NCBI RefSeq assembly: GCF_024172165.1
Contig: NZ_JAMZEB010000002.1
Coordinates: 2,873,501 to 2,937,500, forward strand
Direction: 5' to 3'
From: Nonomuraea thailandensis
Lineage (GTDB): Bacteria > Actinomycetota > Actinomycetes > Streptosporangiales > Streptosporangiaceae
DNA: 64,000 nt
This document shows, piece after piece, positions 1-9,500 of this stretch (the first letter of the stretch is position 1; each line of letters starts with the position of its first letter). Made by a program: the position numbers and the translations under genes. The notes beneath the pieces were generated by a model that was not told the DNA's origin, did not search any database, and worked only from the letters and a program-made list of their open reading frames with translations.

Positions 1-2
1 AC

Positions 3-2234
3 TGGATCGTGGCCGTGGCCGTCACCTCGGTGGTGCCGTTCGCGCTGGCCACGCTGGCGCTGGCGGTGCTGCTGCCGGTGCTGGTGGCCGTGCAGCACAT
101 GAACCACGAGCGGCTGTCGGCCATGCTCGGCGCGACGATGCTCGTCGGCACGACGCTGGTCGTCGTCGGCTGCCTGACGCCCGGGGTCGGCTTGGAACGG
201 CTGGTGCCCAAGACGGTCATGGACGCGCTGGCGATCGTGTTCATCCCGTTCATCACGGTCCTGGTGTCGCTGGCCGCATGGCAGAACCACGGCATGCTGG
301 TCGCCAGGACCGAGGCGCTGCGCGAGTCGCGGGCCCGGCTGGTCGCGGCGGCCGACCGCGAGCGCTGCCAGATCGAGCGCAACCTGCACGAGGGCGCCCA
401 GCAACGCCTGGCCGCCGCCGCCGAGCAGACGGGCCGGGCGCGGCGGCTGCTGGACGCCGACCCCGCGCAGGCCGGCCCGCTGCTGGCCCGCCTGTCCGAC
501 GACCTTCAGGAGGCCAGCGCGGAGCTGCGCGGCCTGGCCCACGGCATCTACCCGCCCCAGCTCGGCCAGTACGGCCTGGAGACGGCGCTGCGCGCCGCCG
601 CCCAGCACGCCCCGATCCCTGCCACCGTGCGCGCGAGCGGCGTGGGCCGCTACCCGCCCGAGATCGAGATCAACATCTACTTCTGCCTGCTGGAGGCCCT
701 GCGCAACGCGGTCAGGCACGCGGGGGAGCAGGCCACCGTGACCATCACCCTGCAGGACCGCAACGGGCTGTCCTTCGACTTCCGCGACGACGGCTGCGGC
801 TGCGACCCCGGTCTCGTCCACACCGGCACCGGCATGATCAACATGAACGACCGCCTGGGCGCCATCGGCGGCACCCTCACCGTCGACACCCGGCCGGGCG
901 GCGGCCTGCGCCTGCACGGGCACCTGCCGCGGTCGGTGCTGGAGAGCGCCGGCGTGGAGCGCTCCCGCCAGGAGCGGGGCGGCACCGTACGCGGCGGGCT
1001 GGAGGCCGTCTGGCACCTCATCGCCAGGCTCTACACCAGCCTCCAGCGCAGCACCCACCCGCACCCCCACCAGTACATCGTCACCGGCCTGTGGGCGATC
1101 ATGGGCGTCACGCTCGGGGCGGGCGCGGTAGCCGCCGCGGCCTTCGCCGGCGTGCACAAGCTCTGGCTGCTCGCCCTGGCCGGCGGGTGCGGCACCGTCG
1201 CCCTGCTGGTCGTGGCGGCGCTGCGGGTCGTCAAGCGCCACCGCATCGAGCACGCCATCGGCCTGTCGGCGGCCATCACCTGGTGCTACGCGCTGACGCT
1301 GACCGCGATGATCCCGGCCGCGCTGCCGTACGCGACGCTGGTGATCGTGTCGCCGGTGCTGCTGTCGGTGGCGTTCCTGCCGCGGCGGCGCTTCAAGGTC
1401 ATCATGGGCTGCACGGTCGCCGCGGCCGTCGCCGTCACGCTCGCCGGCCGGCTGGCGCCCGGCGTCGGGTTCACCGGGAACGCCCCCGGATGGCTGGTCG
1501 CCGCCGTCGTCATCGCCCTGGTCGTGCTGGGCCTGACCCGGGCCTCGTACCTGGCCTGGCACAACCACGTGATGCTGGTGGCCAGGGCGGAGGCGCTGCA
1601 GGAGTCACGCGCCCGCCTGGTGGCGGCGGCCGACAGGGAGCGCCGCCAGATCGAGCGGAACCTGCACGACGGCGCCCAGCAGCGGCTCGTCGCCGCCGCC
1701 GTGCAGTCCAGGGTCGCCCAGCGGCTGATGGACACCGACCCCGCCCAGGCCGTCCCCGTGCTCGCGCAGCTCACCTCCGACCTGCGCGAGGCCCAGGCCG
1801 AGCTGCGCGACCTGGCACACGGCATCTACCCGCCGCAGCTCGCCGAGTCGGGGCTGGAGGCGGCGCTGCGCGCGGCCACGCGCCACTCCCCGCTGCCGAC
1901 CGAGATCCGCGCCGCCGGCCTCGGCCGGTACCCGCCCGAGATCGAGATCAACATCTACTTCTGCCTGCTGGAGGCGCTGCAGAACGCCAGCAAGCACGCG
2001 GGCGAGCAGGCCACGGTGACCATCGACCTGCGCGAGCACGACGGCCTCTCCTTCGACCTCTCCGACACCGGCGCCGGCTGCCACCCCGGCCTCATCCGCA
2101 CGGGCCACGGCATCACCAACATGTACGACCGCGTGGGCGCCATCGGCGGCACCCTCACCATCGAGACCAGCCCCGGAACGGGGCTGCGCCTGCACGGCCA
2201 CATCCCGGCCACCGCCTACCGCGACGCCGGCTGA
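3..2234 (+). CDS. sensor histidine kinase with two tandem HisKA_3/HATPase modules (5' end outside window)
   Basis: NarL/LuxR-type sensor kinase that would phosphorylate a response regulator not present here. Numbering from a GTG at base 9; the frame is open to the left edge, so the N-terminus is probably missing. Hydrophobic segments lie around residues 5-95. Next come a dimerisation/phosphoacceptor helix (IERNLHEGAQQRL, His127) and an HATPase domain (asparagine-containing ALRNAVRHA; GTGMINMNDR). A second set follows: membrane segments about 355-515, then IERNLHDGAQQRL (His553) and ALQNASKHA with GHGITNMYDR. The two kinase cores are 426 residues apart and nearly identical in places even at DNA level (around 650-700 and 1925-1975), which indicates an intragenic duplication. 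The first module has Glu where the second has the usual Asp after the His. Confident kinase; signal unknown. Confidence 0.9.
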   Translation, partial: WIVAVAVTSVVPFALATLALAVLLPVLVAVQHMNHERLSAMLGATMLVGTTLVVVGCLTPGVGLERLVPKTVMDALAIVFIPFITVLVSLAAWQNHGMLVARTEALRESRARLVAAADRERCQIERNLHEGAQQRLAAAAEQTGRARRLLDADPAQAGPLLARLSDDLQEASAELRGLAHGIYPPQLGQYGLETALRAAAQHAPIPATVRASGVGRYPPEIEINIYFCLLEALRNAVRHAGEQATVTITLQDRNGLSFDFRDDGCGCDPGLVHTGTGMINMNDRLGAIGGTLTVDTRPGGGLRLHGHLPRSVLESAGVERSRQERGGTVRGGLEAVWHLIARLYTSLQRSTHPHPHQYIVTGLWAIMGVTLGAGAVAAAAFAGVHKLWLLALAGGCGTVALLVVAALRVVKRHRIEHAIGLSAAITWCYALTLTAMIPAALPYATLVIVSPVLLSVAFLPRRRFKVIMGCTVAAAVAVTLAGRLAPGVGFTGNAPGWLVAAVVIALVVLGLTRASYLAWHNHVMLVARAEALQESRARLVAAADRERRQIERNLHDGAQQRLVAAAVQSRVAQRLMDTDPAQAVPVLAQLTSDLREAQAELRDLAHGIYPPQLAESGLEAALRAATRHSPLPTEIRAAGLGRYPPEIEINIYFCLLEALQNASKHAGEQATVTIDLREHDGLSFDLSDTGAGCHPGLIRTGHGITNMYDRVGAIGGTLTIETSPGTGLRLHGHIPATAYRDAG

Positions 2235-2239
2235 GCCGG

Positions 2240-2290
2240 CGACTCAGTGGCCGGCGCCGTGCGACTCAGTGGCCGGCGCCGTGCGACTCA
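2240..2290. repeat. 22-bp tandem repeat (2.3 copies) just after the kinase stop
   Basis: The unit at 2240-2261 is repeated exactly at 2262-2283 and followed by the first 7 bases of a third copy. It lies in the short gap between the kinase and the next gene, upstream of the inverted repeat at 2309. It is an exact duplication, so probably recent. Confidence 0.85.
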
Positions 2291-2308
2291 TTTCCCGCAA
2301 CGGGGATT

Positions 2309-2324
2309 TGAGTAGCCGTACTCA
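2309..2324. promoter_or_regulatory. putative operator TGAGTA-N4-TACTCA
   Basis: Perfect 6-bp inverted repeat with a 4-bp spacer, 16 bp upstream of the ATG at 2341. Just upstream is a second imperfect dyad (CTCA..CCCG, CAA, CGGG..TGAG). The position suggests a binding site controlling the downstream membrane protein gene. A LuxR-type response regulator working with the adjacent kinase is an attractive but unproven ligand. Confidence 0.45.
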
Positions 2325-2340
2325 GGCCGGGGGAGCGGGA

Positions 2341-3276
2341 ATGGTGGACGCTGATGGCATGAGTGAGGTGATCACCCGATCGGCCGGCTGGGGCAGGGCT
2401 CTGCTCGCCGGCGTCGTGGGGGCGGTCCTGCCCCTCGTCCTGGTCGGGGCCTTCCGGCTGCTGGCCGAGTCCGGGGCCGGCGCGTTCATCTGCCCCACCG
2501 GCGGGCTGGAGTGTGTGCTTCCGCTGGGGCTGGTCGCCGGTGCCGGGTCGGCGGGGCTCGGCTGGGTCGCGCTGCTGCTGGTCCGGGTACGGCCGGCGTG
2601 GCTGGTCACCCTCGCGGGGATCGGCCTGACGTTCGTGCTCGGCTGGTCGACCAGGCTGCTGGTTCCCGATCCCGCGTGGTGGCTGACCTCGCTGCTCGCC
2701 GGTGCGTGCTTCGCCGTGGCCGCGTTGTGCACGAGGGGAGTGAGCCGGGGGCGGGTGGTCGTCGCCGTGGTGTTGCTGGGGGCCTATCCCGTGGCGGCCG
2801 CGGCGACCCCGGGCCAGCAGGAGCTGGACCGGCGCGACGCGCTCGCGGAGCTCGGCATCCCGCTCGTCGTCGCCGACCTGCCCGGGTATCGGCTCGGGCC
2901 CGTGTCGCTGTACAGCGGGCCGGGGCTCACCTACCACCTGGTGCCGGACGGCAGCGCGGATCCGGCGACGCCGTACCAGGCCCGCAGGCCGGGGGACATC
3001 GAGGTCATGGTGACCTCCGTCCCCGCCCGCTTCACCCCGCCCGCGGACTGCAGCAACTTCTCCTACCCCGAGCCGCCCCCGCAACCGTGCGAGCCCATCG
3101 GCGCGCAGGCGTGGCGCCGCACCCTCGGCGGCGAGGCGTCCTACGTCGCGCGGGACGGGCGGGTCCTCATCAGCGTGAGGCTGGACGCGAGCGACTCGGC
3201 GCAGACCCTGTTCCGGCAGGTGGTCGCGTCGGGGAGGCCGCGTTCGGCCGGCGAGCTGGCCGGGCGCGTCCCCTGA
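2341..3276 (+). CDS. integral membrane protein of unknown function
   Basis: 311 residues from the ATG at 2341, which has a purine-rich GGGGGAG about 6 bp upstream. The open frame extends further 5' (to 2269) but only through the tandem repeat. There are about five hydrophobic segments between residues 15 and 155 (LLAGVVGAVLPLVLVGAF is the first). A soluble, probably extracytoplasmic C-terminal domain of about 150 residues follows, with two Cys (DCSNF and QPCEP) that may form a disulfide. No catalytic motif was recognised. The gene ends 5 bp from the convergent phytase-like gene with no room for a terminator. Its linkage to the sensor kinase and the operator-like dyad upstream suggest signal-dependent expression. 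Confidence 0.7.
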   Translation: MVDADGMSEVITRSAGWGRALLAGVVGAVLPLVLVGAFRLLAESGAGAFICPTGGLECVLPLGLVAGAGSAGLGWVALLLVRVRPAWLVTLAGIGLTFVLGWSTRLLVPDPAWWLTSLLAGACFAVAALCTRGVSRGRVVVAVVLLGAYPVAAAATPGQQELDRRDALAELGIPLVVADLPGYRLGPVSLYSGPGLTYHLVPDGSADPATPYQARRPGDIEVMVTSVPARFTPPADCSNFSYPEPPPQPCEPIGAQAWRRTLGGEASYVARDGRVLISVRLDASDSAQTLFRQVVASGRPRSAGELAGRVP

Positions 3277-3281
3277 CGGCC

Positions 3282-4589
3282 TCAGCGGAGCGGGCGGGGG
3301 AGGCGGATGGTGACGATCCGGGTGGGCACGCCGCTGCTCACGAGCCGGCCGTCCGCGCCGAACGCGCCGAGCCCGTGGTCGTTGTCGTTGGTCACGACGA
3401 GCGTGCGCGGGTCGAGCAGGGCGATGCCCTCGACCTTGCCGGGCAGGGTGGGGGCGACGGCGGGCAGGTCGGCGACGAGCGACTTGGACGGGAGCCTGAG
3501 GGCCGGTGAGAGGGCGGACTCCTTCAGCGACGGTGTGGTGGCCGGTGAGAGGGCGGACGCCTCCAGCGACGGTGTGGTGGCCGGGTCGTCGTACCGGCCG
3601 CCGAGCAGGTTCGTCGCCTTCGCCAGGTCGATCCGGTAGACGCGGGCGACGCGGTCGGTGCGCTCGGCCACCAGCAGCCGGCGGCCGCTCACGTGCGCCA
3701 GCCCGGAGATCTTCAGCTCGCCCTGGTCGCCGTTCGCGGCAGGGTCGAAGGAGGCGACGTCCTCGAAGCGGTAGGCGTACTCGCCGGTCACCCTCCCGGC
3801 CCGCAGGTCGAAGGTGAGGATGCGGCCGGCGCGGGAGGATGCGGTCGTCTTCTCGTCCGGGTTCGCCAGCGGGCTCTGCACCGCGACGTAGAGGGTGCCG
3901 CCGCCGAGCGCCAGCCCCTCGAAGCCGCGGTTCGGGCGGCGGGAGGCGAGGATGGCGGGCAGCGTCCGCCTGACGGGGTAGCCGGCGCCGGTGAGCCGGA
4001 GCCCCTCGGGCACGTGCCTGGCCAGCACCCGGCCCCGGCCGGAGACGTGCAGCAGCGACGGGCCGTACTCGTCGGCCAGCCAGAAGTCGCCGTCCGAGGT
4101 GCGCACGACGTCCTCGGGGTCCACCCCGCCCGGGTCGTACGGGAGCGCGCGCCGCCCGTCCCAGGTGTAGGGCGCCTCGTCGCGGCCGGCCCGGTTGCTC
4201 AGCCCGGTGACCGGCTCGCCGGAGCCGCCGGTCAGGGGCAGGTACTTCTTGATCTCGACGCCGAACCGGGTGGCGACCTGGACGATCGCCGGGCTGAACT
4301 CCGGGATCGGGAACGTGCGGCGCCGGTCGGCGCCCACGGTGACCTGCCCGGTCGGCCCTCGATCGGTGACCATCCAGTAGTCGCCGCGCCGGCCGGCCGG
4401 GAACAGGCCGCTGCCGATCCCGCCCAGGTGGATCCCGCGATCGCCGGCGATGGACCGTTGCAGGTCGCCCAGGGGTACGGGCGGGACGCGCACGTCCTCG
4501 ACGACCACCGGGCCTTCCGCGGGCAAGGCCGGGGCGGCGGCGATCGTCAGGGCGACCACCGGACCGGTGAGGACGCGCGCGATCCGCAT
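3282..4589 (-). CDS. secreted phytase-like esterase family protein, last gene of the siderophore operon
   Basis: 435 residues. The start ATG (4587-4589) overlaps the MbtH stop by one base (TGATG), so translation is probably coupled. The N-terminus is a Sec-type signal (MRIARVLTGPVVALTIAAAPALPA). The mature part matches the 'esterase-like activity of phytase' beta-propeller group by its repeated patterns (GGIGSGLF, YWMVTDRGP, RGFEGLAL, LADEYGPS, KVEGIALLD). Residues around 340-365 contain a 13-residue tandem duplication encoded by the 39-bp repeat at 3502-3579. No such gene belongs to the coelichelin cluster as I remember it, so its role here (extracytoplasmic ester hydrolysis, or none in siderophore metabolism) is open. 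A paralogue lies at 32955-34109. Confidence 0.75.
   Translation of the reverse strand: MRIARVLTGPVVALTIAAAPALPAEGPVVVEDVRVPPVPLGDLQRSIAGDRGIHLGGIGSGLFPAGRRGDYWMVTDRGPTGQVTVGADRRRTFPIPEFSPAIVQVATRFGVEIKKYLPLTGGSGEPVTGLSNRAGRDEAPYTWDGRRALPYDPGGVDPEDVVRTSDGDFWLADEYGPSLLHVSGRGRVLARHVPEGLRLTGAGYPVRRTLPAILASRRPNRGFEGLALGGGTLYVAVQSPLANPDEKTTASSRAGRILTFDLRAGRVTGEYAYRFEDVASFDPAANGDQGELKISGLAHVSGRRLLVAERTDRVARVYRIDLAKATNLLGGRYDDPATTPSLEASALSPATTPSLKESALSPALRLPSKSLVADLPAVAPTLPGKVEGIALLDPRTLVVTNDNDHGLGAFGADGRLVSSGVPTRIVTIRLPRPLR
3502..3579. repeat. two 39-bp direct repeats inside the phytase-like gene
   Basis: Copies 3502-3540 and 3541-3579 differ at only a few positions and keep the frame. They duplicate 13 codons (ATTPSLEASALSP / ATTPSLKESALSP) in what should be a surface loop. 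Confidence 0.85.
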
Positions 4590-4798
4590 CAGTCGCCCAC
4601 GGCCTCGGTCAGCGAGCGGGGGCGCAGGTCGGTCCAGTGGCTCTCGACGTAGTCCAGGCAGGCGGCCCGGCTGCTGTCGGGGAGCACGACGGTCCAGCCG
4701 CCGGGGACCTCGGCGAAGGCGGGCCACAGGGAGTGCTGGTTCTCGGCGTTGACCAGAACCAGGAAGCGGCCGTCCGGATCGTCGAAGGGGTTGGTCAT
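4589..4798 (-). CDS. cchK: MbtH-family NRPS accessory protein
   Basis: 69 residues, typical for the family. Start chosen at MTNPFDDPDG (4796-4798). The longer upstream frame has no family similarity and runs into the exporter gene. The family signature is intact: NAENQHSLWP, PGGW and the C-terminal WTDLRP. MbtH proteins bind adenylation domains and support their folding or activity; here the partner is the NRPS at 6517-17592. The gene lies 31 bp downstream of the half-exporter gene and its stop overlaps the start of the phytase-like gene. The symbol is by synteny with the S. coelicolor coelichelin cluster, from memory. Confidence 0.95.
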   Translation of the reverse strand: MTNPFDDPDGRFLVLVNAENQHSLWPAFAEVPGGWTVVLPDSSRAACLDYVESHWTDLRPRSLTEAVGD

Positions 4799-4829
4799 GT
4801 GCGGTCCTTTCCACGAGGCGGGCGATGGC

Positions 4830-6530
4830 TCATCGGGCCACCGCCTGACGGTAGGTCTCATCGGTGGCCAGCAGATGGCGATGGGTGTCCTCGGCGGTGA
4901 TGACACCGCCGTCCAGGACGAGGACGCGGTCGGCGGCGTCCAGGAGCGCGGGGCTGCTGGTGATCACGATCAGGGTGCGGCCCCGCCGCAGCTCCGCGAG
5001 GTTGCGCGCGATGAGCTGCTCGGTGACCGCGTCGACCGCCGTCGTCGGATCGTGCAGGACCAGGATGCCGGGGTCGGCGGCCAGCGCGCGGGCCAGGGAC
5101 AGGCGCTGGCGCTGGCCGCCCGAGAGGTTCGCGCCGCGGTCGCGCACGCCGTGGTCGAGCCCGTCCCGGTGCAGGGCGACGACGTCGGTCAGCATGGACG
5201 CCTCGACGGCCTCCGCGACCAGGTGGCCGGAGCCCGCCGGGTCGATGTTCGTGCGCAGGGTGCCCGCGAAGATCTCCGCGTCGTACGGGTTCACCAGCAG
5301 GTGCTCCCGGACCGCCTCGGCCGACAGGTCCTCCAGCTCCCGCCCGCCGACCCGCACCACGCCCTCGTACGCGCCGGGCGGCACGTTCACGGCCAGGACC
5401 GAGGCGAGATCGGCCGCCTCCCGCGCCGAGTAGGCGGCGATCGCCGCGAACTCGCCCGCGGGCACGTGGAACTTCAGCTCCCGCAGGGACCCGTACCGGA
5501 CGCTGTCCACCTCCAGGTCCCCGTCCGGGGACGGGCTGCGCGTCCCCGGGGTCATCACCGGGGGAGCGGCCAGCACCAGCGCCATCCGCTCCGCCGACGC
5601 GCGCGCGATCATCACGTACTTCGGCATCTCGGAGAACAGCTTGAGCGGCTCGATGATGAACTGTGCCAGCCCCACGGCCATGACGAGCTGCCCGATGGAG
5701 ATCCGGCCGTCCAGCGCCAGCCACCCCGCCGCCAGCGTCACCGCGGCGGCGAGGATCGCGTTCAGCGCCAGCGCGGCCCCGGCGTACGCGCCGTTCACGC
5801 GGGCGACGGTGACCGCCTGGTCCCTGGCCTCCGTGCTCACCGTCCGGTACGACAGGAACGCCGCGTGGTTGCCGCCGAAGCCGTGCAGCGGGCGCAGGCC
5901 GCTGATCAGGTCGGCGACCTTCGCCCCCGCCCGCGCCACCCGCGCCTGCTGCTCGCGGGTGCCCTCGCCGATCCGCCTGGACAGCACGCTCAGGATGGTC
6001 AGGATCGCGACGGTGCCGACGATCACCAGCAGGCCCAGCCAGACGCTCGCGATGCCCAGCGCGACCGCCGTGATCAGCACCGCGACCAGCGAGCTGATCA
6101 GCAGCGGCACCACCTCGATGATGTCTGCGGTCTGGTCGGCGTCCTCCGTGGCGATGGTCAGCACCTCGCCGGACTTGAGATCCGTGTCCCTGGCCACCGG
6201 CTGCAGCCCGCAGTCGGCGACCTGCACCCGCCAGCGGTGCGCCTCGGTCGTGTTGGCCTTCTGCAGGATGCGCATCCCGAACCGCCACGACAGCGACACC
6301 GTCGTGACGATCACGGCCAGCGCCGCGATCGACCAGCCGAGCGAGCCGAGGCTGCGCTCCTGCAGCGCGTGCTCGACGATCAGGCCGAGCGCGATGGGGA
6401 AGGCCGTCTCGCCCGCCTGGTACAGGCCCATGAGCAGGGTGCCGCCGGCCATGGCGCCGGCGTTGCGCCGCAGCGCGGTCCGGAGGATGGCCGGGCCCGT
6501 GAAGGGCCCGCGCCGGTCAGGAGCGCTCAT
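4830..6530 (-). CDS. cchI: ABC half-exporter with a degenerate ATP site (siderophore export)
   Basis: 566 residues. Start MSAPDRRG at 6528-6530 overlaps the NRPS 3' end by 14 bp, giving translational coupling. N-terminal membrane domain of about six helices (to about residue 310), then a nucleotide-binding domain. The Walker A position (about 364) reads AAYSAREAAD with no GK[ST]. Walker B is ILVLHDP (about 489, Asp in place of the catalytic Glu) and the switch position is VITSSPAL (about 521, no His). The signature LSGGQRQRL (about 468) is perfect. This is the pattern of the non-catalytic half of a heterodimeric exporter. The partner is almost certainly the half-exporter at 17620-19398, whose defects are complementary. 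Likely role: export of the finished hydroxamate siderophore. Symbol by synteny. Confidence 0.9.
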   Translation of the reverse strand: MSAPDRRGPFTGPAILRTALRRNAGAMAGGTLLMGLYQAGETAFPIALGLIVEHALQERSLGSLGWSIAALAVIVTTVSLSWRFGMRILQKANTTEAHRWRVQVADCGLQPVARDTDLKSGEVLTIATEDADQTADIIEVVPLLISSLVAVLITAVALGIASVWLGLLVIVGTVAILTILSVLSRRIGEGTREQQARVARAGAKVADLISGLRPLHGFGGNHAAFLSYRTVSTEARDQAVTVARVNGAYAGAALALNAILAAAVTLAAGWLALDGRISIGQLVMAVGLAQFIIEPLKLFSEMPKYVMIARASAERMALVLAAPPVMTPGTRSPSPDGDLEVDSVRYGSLRELKFHVPAGEFAAIAAYSAREAADLASVLAVNVPPGAYEGVVRVGGRELEDLSAEAVREHLLVNPYDAEIFAGTLRTNIDPAGSGHLVAEAVEASMLTDVVALHRDGLDHGVRDRGANLSGGQRQRLSLARALAADPGILVLHDPTTAVDAVTEQLIARNLAELRRGRTLIVITSSPALLDAADRVLVLDGGVITAEDTHRHLLATDETYRQAVAR

Positions 6531-9500
6531 CGAGGTGCCTGGCGATCGCTTCGGGGGTACGCAGGGCGAACAGGTCACGAATGGTGACCACCGGGCCGTA
6601 CTCGCGGCGCAGCAGCCCGATCAGCCGTACCGCCAGCATGGAGTGCCCCCCGAGGGACACGAAGTCGCTCACCGCGCTCACCTCGTCGTCATCCAGGTCC
6701 AGCGCCTCGGCGAAGAACTCGCACACCGCGCTCTCGGTCTCGGTCGCCGGGCCCCGCTCGGCCGACGTGGTCAGCGCGCCCAGCGGCTTGGCCTCCGGCA
6801 GCGCCTTGGTGTCGGCCTTGCCGTTCACGGTCAGCGGGATGGCCTCCACCTGAGCGTAGTGGGTGGGACGCAGGTACTCCGGCAGCCCGGCGCCCGCCTC
6901 GGCGGCGACCGCCGCCAGGTCGCCGCCGTCCAGCACCAGGTACGCCGCCAGCCGGTACGCGCCGTCCACCTGCGGATCGGACTGGGCGACCGCGGCGACG
7001 AACCGCACCGCCGGATGCGCCGCGAACGCCGCCTCCACCTCGCCCAGCTCGACCCGGTGGCCCCGGATCTTGACCTGCTGGTCGGTGCGGCCCAGGTACG
7101 TCAGGTTCCCGTCCGGGCGCCGCAGCACGAGGTCCCCGGTGCGGTACATCCGCTCGCCCGGCTCGCCGAACGGGCACGCGACGAACCGGTGCGCGGTCTG
7201 GCCCGGCTGCCCGAGATAGCCGCGGGCGATGCCGATCCCGGACACGTACAGCTCGCCCGGCACGCCGTCCGGCACCGGCCGCAACCACGGGTCCAGCACG
7301 TACACGTCGGTGTTGTCGATGGCCACGCCCACCACCGGGTCCTGGCACTCGAACGTGCCGACGCCGAGGGTGTTGATGGTGTACTCGGTGGGACCGTACA
7401 GGTTGTAGCCGACCGTGCCCTCGGTCCCGGCGAGCCGCCGCCACAACGCCGGGGTGACCGCCTCACCGCCCAGCAGCACCAGCGGGGGCCGTCGTGCCGG
7501 GTCGTCGAGCAGGCCCTCGGCCACCAGTTGCTGGGCGTAGGTGGGGGTCACGTTGATGACGTCGATCCCGTGCTCCAGGCAGTACTCGACCAGCCGGGGC
7601 GCGTCGCGCCGCAGCTCCTCGTCACAGATGTGCACCTCGTGGCCGTCCGCGAGCCACAGCAGCTCCTCCCATGACATGTCGAACGCGAACGACACCGTGT
7701 GCGCGATCCGGAAGACCCGGTGGCCGTGCTCGGCCAGCACCGGCTCGAAGATCCGGCGCTGGTGGTTGATCAGCATGTTCGTGAGCCCGGCGTACTCGGT
7801 CACCACCCCCTTGGGCTTCCCGGTCGAGCCGGAGGTGTAGATCGTGTACGCGGGGTGCCGCAGGCGGCCGGGGTCGCCGGGCGCGAACGTCACGAACGGC
7901 TCGGCCGCGGGCAGCGGACGGTCCAGCTCGATCAGGTTCTCCCGGGGCACGCTCCCGGCCAGCCGGGGGGAGACGGAGCTCACGGTGAGGAGCACGTCCG
8001 GGCGGGCGTCCGCGACGATCGCGGCGATCCGCTCGTCCGGGTGGTCCAGCTCCAGCGGCACGTACGCCGCGCCGGTCCGCAGCACGGCGAACAGCGCCAC
8101 GATCGAGTCGAGCGAGCGCGGGATCGCCAGGCCCACGGTCGTCTCCGGGCCGAGGCCGCGCCCGGCGAGCACGCCCGCCACCGCGCGGCTGCGCGCCTGG
8201 AGCTGCGCGAACGTCATGCTGCGGCCGTGGGCGACGAGCGCGACCCGGTCCGGATCGCGGTCGGCCGCCTGGTCGAACCGGTCGACCACGGTGTCTGTGC
8301 CGATGTCGGTGCGCCCGGCCGGCACGGGCTCGGGCCCGGGACCCGGCAGCGCGCCCACCGGGCCGGTCCACCGGGCCAGGTCGCCGAGCACGCGCAGGTA
8401 GTCGTCCAGGAGCCGGCGGGCGCGCCCGGTGTCGCGGTCGCGGTACTCCAGCTTGACCGTGAGCTGCTCACCGGGTGTGACGACCCAGGTGAACGGGTAG
8501 TGCGTGGAGTCGTCGGCCCGCACCGCGGTGATGCCGTGCCTGGCGTTCAGCTCGGCGAACGCGTCCAGGTCCAGGAAGTTCTGGAGCACGAACAGGTTGT
8601 CGAAGAGGGTGTCGTGGCCGCTGCCGCGCTGGATCTCGCCGAGCCCCAGGTGCTCGTGGTCCATGGCCGCCACCCTGGCCGCCTGCACGGACGACAGGTA
8701 CTCCCGCACCGTGCCGGCCGGTCGGGGCCGGGTCCACATGGGCACGGTGTTGAGCAGCACGCCGACGATGCCGGACAGTCCCTCACCCTCCCGGCCGGAC
8801 ACGGTCACGCCGAACACGGCGTCGCCGCGGCCGGTGTGCGCGCCGAGCATCAGGCCGAAGGCGCCGGTCAGCACCGAGTTCAGCGTGACCCCGTGCGCCT
8901 TGGCCGCCTCTCTCAGCAGCCGCGACTGCCCGGCCGGCAGCGTGCGCACGAGCGCGAGCGGCAGTTCGTCCGGCAGCGACGGCGACGGGCCGGCGAGCAG
9001 CGTCGGGCCCGGAAGGCCGGCCAGGTGCTCCGCCCAGAAGCGCTCCGACGCGGAGACGTCCCTGGCGGCCAGCGCCCTGGCGTGGTCCTCGAAGCTCGGC
9101 GTGGCCGGGGACGGGTCGAGCGGCCGTCCGGCGACGACGGCCGCGTAGGCGTCGAACAGGTCCCGCAGCACGATCTCGCGCGACCAGCCGTCCCACAGCA
9201 GCAGGTGGTAGCTGAGCAGCAGGCCGTCGTGCCCGCCGGGCAGGCGCACCACGGTCAGCCGGATCAGCGGCGGCTCACCGGGGTCGAAGCCGGTGTCGCG
9301 GTCGCGCGCCCGCAGCGCCTCGGCCTCCGCCTCGGTGGACGCCGTGACCGTGCGGACCTCGACCCGGCGGCCCGCCGCGAGCACCTGCACCGGGTTGCCC
9401 TCCGCGTCGGTGCCGAAGCCCGCGCCCACGACCGGGTGCCGGGCGATCACGTACGCCATCGCCTCGGCCAGCGCGCCGGCGTCCAGCCGCCGGTCGAAGG

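Noticed and set aside
278..2311. Open frame in another phase across the sensor kinase gene
   Set aside because: Low-complexity Arg/Pro/Ala translation; the kinase motifs are all in the other frame.
6517..6700. Thioesterase domain at the NRPS C-terminus
   Set aside because: The protein ends directly after the third carrier domain (GGHSM...HLDERS), with no GxSxG region left.
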